From the NCBI GenBank assembly GCA_016204605.1, contig JACQKK010000202.1:1-41383 (forward strand): a DNA stretch of 41,383 bases, given 5' to 3'. Shown here in pieces: positions 39,217-41,383 of the stretch. The stretch comes from Candidatus Lambdaproteobacteria bacterium (lineage in GTDB: Bacteria; SAR324; JACQKK01). Position 1 is the stretch's first letter. Every line of letters starts with the position of its first letter. The position numbers were made by a program, and so were the translations under genes. The notes below the pieces were generated by a model, which saw only the letters and a list, made by a program, of their open reading frames with translations, ran no database searches and was not told the DNA's origin.

Positions 39217-40033
39217 GGTGCGAACAAGAATCGCTCGACGGCGGCTTCCGACCCGTGCCGTCGCGAGCTTGCGGAATTCTGGATGCTGGAGCTATCGGGC
39301 CCGCCTCGGGCCCGGTCAATCCCGGAGCACCGTCGAAGGGAAATGTTGCGATCCGACGGCTGCGGATGACGTGTTGCCCGCCGTGGTGCATGCGCCAGTG
39401 CATACTGCGCGATCAGGCGGCTCTGCGCACCTCGCTTCCCCGGGCGACTCTAACACGTGTCTTCCCAGGGAGTCCAGGTTGGTCAGCCGGGCCAGGGCCA
39501 TTCGCCACCCGTTTTCCGCCACGGATCCGTCCGGGGCAGGCGGATCGATCCGTGCTGCGACGCCCGTTGCACCCCGCCTCATCGGCGGCGCAGCCGCTGG
39601 CGCCCGCCGGCGCGATGCTCGAACGCGGACAACCTGCTAAGATCACGTGCCGGGCGCAGGAATCCTGCGGATTTTCCCCGCGGCGTCGGCGGACCCCCGC
39701 TCTGCCGTGCGGCCGGCGCGATCCGGCGACGGGCGGTGCCGGCGGCCGTCCCCCGAGTCGACCGGTGACACTTCCGGCCGCTGCGTGCCCGCCCCTGTCG
39801 CTGGCGTCAAGTTCCGCCGCGGCATGGCCTGATGGGGCGGCACACTGGGCGCTGCAAATCGGACCCTCCTGCAGAGGTCCGCGATTCGCTGCCCCCTGAC
39901 CGTGGAGAAGGCTCTGGCCAGCGGTTCTGAAATGATGAGAGCGGTATTGTCGCATTCCCCAGCATCGCGCTCACGATTCCATCCTTCCTTGGACATGTCC
40001 ATCGAATCTCGATTTCACAGGATCGCATCCCGC
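39217..40033. other. Divergent spacer between two glycosyltransferase genes
   Basis: About 800 bp with only Pro/Arg-rich open frames on both strands; no gene, tRNA or clear promoter was recognised. Confidence 0.5.
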
Positions 40034-41383
40034 ATGAAACACCTCGAAGCGAAGCAGGGATTCATCTGTAATCTCGCGATAGGGTTCTTCTTCCTGCTCA
40101 TACTGCTCTCGATACAATTTCATGAGATGTGGCGGGATGAGCTTCACACGTGGGCGGTGGCGCTCAGCAGCATGTCCATCGAGGACATTTTCAGGATCAG
40201 GGGTTCTGACGGGCATCCGGGGCTCTGGTATATCGTGGCCTACTTCCTCTCGCGGATGACCAGGCATCCTCTGGTCTTTCAGCTATTCCACGTCGCGATT
40301 GCCACGGGGAGTGCGGCAATCTTCCTCAAGCACGCCCCGTTTACCGTGTGGAAACGGCTGATGTTTGCGTTCGGTTACTATTCCGTATTCGAGTACGCCC
40401 TCATCACGCGGGCGTATGGCCTTGGGATCGCGCTCGCGTTCCTCTCTGCGGCGGTGATGCTATCGCCGCGGCCTCGGGCTCTGCTCGTGGGCGTGGCGCT
40501 TTTTTTCGCAACCCAGGCCTCGGCGTACAGCGCGATTCTGGCGGGTGCCATCGCGCCTCTCATGCTCGTCGAATTCTTCCGTTCCCTCAGGAAAAAGGAA
40601 ACGGAGCGATACGGGTGGGCGATCGGTCTCGCCTTGGTTACGGTGGGCATCGGCCTGGCCGCTTGGCAAGTGCTGCCGCCTGCGGGCGCCTTAGCCAGTT
40701 CCCTGGCGGCCAGGTTCACAGTATCCACCGCCATCCAGGCGCTGTCGGATTTCTTCAGCGCCTTCTATCCGCTTCCGCCGTTCGAACGTGCGTTTTGGAA
40801 TCAGAATGTCCTGGCATCGCCGGGGCTCAAAGCCATCTTGGGAGGGCTGGTGCTGCTGCTGACGATGGCTCTGCTGGCACGGACGCCCATCGTGCTTTCG
40901 CTCTCATACGTTCCCGGGCTGGTCGCGATGACGGCTGTCAATGCGTACTACGAGGGTTACCTGCGGCACCACGGGCACTTCTTCATCCTCTTTGTCTGTT
41001 GCTTGTGGCTCGCGGAGAAATATCCGAAGTGGCACTCCGGCCCGTGGTTGCTGACCGAGGCCTGGCGCCTCGGGGACCTGCTTCTTTACAGCGCTCTCGC
41101 GATCCAGATGGCAGCAGGGTTTTTTGCGCTTCAGCAGGACTGGCGACTGCCGTTTTCCGGTGCTGAGGAGACGGCAGCCGTCGTTCATGCGCGAGGCTGG
41201 GATCAGGGTCGGTTGCACGGCGACATCGATTTCGCCTCGTCCGCCGTGGCGACCTACCTCGATCATGATTTCCACTATCCGCGCACGAATGCGACGGGGA
41301 AGTTCGTGAACTGGGAGACCCGCCGGTTGCGTCCGCTGGCGCAGCCGGAGATGATGGTCGAGATGATCGCGGACGCCGAATCC
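40034..41383 (+). CDS. GT39-like membrane glycosyltransferase (3' end outside window)
   Basis: 450 codons open to the window edge. One hydrophobic helix (FICNLAIGFFFLLILLSIQF) precedes the catalytic-loop motif MWRDELHTWAVAL, then DGHPGLWYIVAYFLSR, the paired acidic and HP motifs of a GT-C glycosyltransferase group. Seven or more further helices follow, and a soluble C-terminal part begins near residue 375. An in-frame ATG at 39995 would add 13 residues; neither start has a strong Shine-Dalgarno. It is divergent from the GT39-like gene at 37817, suggesting a surface polysaccharide or glycoprotein locus. Confidence 0.75.
   Translation, partial: MKHLEAKQGFICNLAIGFFFLLILLSIQFHEMWRDELHTWAVALSSMSIEDIFRIRGSDGHPGLWYIVAYFLSRMTRHPLVFQLFHVAIATGSAAIFLKHAPFTVWKRLMFAFGYYSVFEYALITRAYGLGIALAFLSAAVMLSPRPRALLVGVALFFATQASAYSAILAGAIAPLMLVEFFRSLRKKETERYGWAIGLALVTVGIGLAAWQVLPPAGALASSLAARFTVSTAIQALSDFFSAFYPLPPFERAFWNQNVLASPGLKAILGGLVLLLTMALLARTPIVLSLSYVPGLVAMTAVNAYYEGYLRHHGHFFILFVCCLWLAEKYPKWHSGPWLLTEAWRLGDLLLYSALAIQMAAGFFALQQDWRLPFSGAEETAAVVHARGWDQGRLHGDIDFASSAVATYLDHDFHYPRTNATGKFVNWETRRLRPLAQPEMMVEMIADAES

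Noticed and set aside
39186..39899. 237-codon plus-strand frame between the glycosyltransferase genes
   Set aside because: Pro/Arg/Cys-rich with no domain pattern or ribosome site, overlapping the 5' end of the opposite gene.

Overview
The window is a GC-rich bacterial chromosome segment with Gram-negative gene content (a signal-peptide periplasmic protein, PriA, leader-peptide attenuation of leuA, an aerobic Mo-hydroxylase). Class cannot be fixed from sequence alone. The leucyl-tRNA synthetase has an N-terminus (DLHIGHWYAM) unlike that of E. coli. Together with the very high GC this would fit a soil lineage of the Rokubacteria/Methylomirabilota kind or a deep proteobacterium, but that is a weak inference. 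No rRNA operon, CRISPR array or complete IS element was seen.

Layout. 1-1.5 kb: a sterol-desaturase-family membrane hydroxylase (running off the left edge) behind an ArsR-rhodanese regulator that carries its own operator and apparently starts a leaderless mRNA. 1.6-9.2 kb: priA, an unrecognised 383-aa protein, an alkyltransferase-like DNA repair protein and an M1 aminopeptidase with HEAT-like repeats. 9.4-13.3 kb: a Met/Gly-rich periplasmic protein, a beta-hydroxyacid-dehydrogenase-like enzyme, a catalytic-domain-only tyrosine recombinase with substituted active-site residues, and a VanZ-like protein. 13.3-17.9 kb: a leucine unit (leuA-leuS-vanZ) preceded by a consensus sigma70 promoter, a leader peptide with rare TTA Leu codons and a full set of alternative RNA stems ending in a U9 terminator. 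17.9-22.9 kb: hyuAB (hydantoinase/oxoprolinase family) divergent from a DUF4384-type exported protein.

23-34.6 kb: a long minus-strand operon for form I aerobic carbon monoxide dehydrogenase, coxM-coxS-coxL-coxG-coxD-coxE-coxF-(mocA-like)-coxI-sufS-sufU. CoxL carries the AYRCSFR active-site loop of true CO dehydrogenases. The downstream genes cover subunit and cofactor maturation: MoxR ATPase and VWA protein, XdhC-type proteins, Mo-cofactor cytidylylation, and a cysteine desulfurase with its scaffold. CoxI has a duplicated Rossmann half and CoxF carries a C-terminal YHS metal-binding domain.

34.6-36.1 kb is a gene-poor stretch with a decayed ORF, an inverted repeat and a tRNA-Val remnant lacking the 5' side of its anticodon stem. 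A second tRNA-like remnant lies at the other end of the cox operon, near 23.25 kb. 36.1-41.4 kb is visibly less GC-rich and encodes two GT39-type membrane glycosyltransferases and an isoprenylcysteine-methyltransferase-like membrane protein, and looks like acquired surface-glycan DNA. A family of GC-rich palindromes of the CCCTCTCC...GGAGAGGG type is dispersed in the spacers of the first 23 kb.
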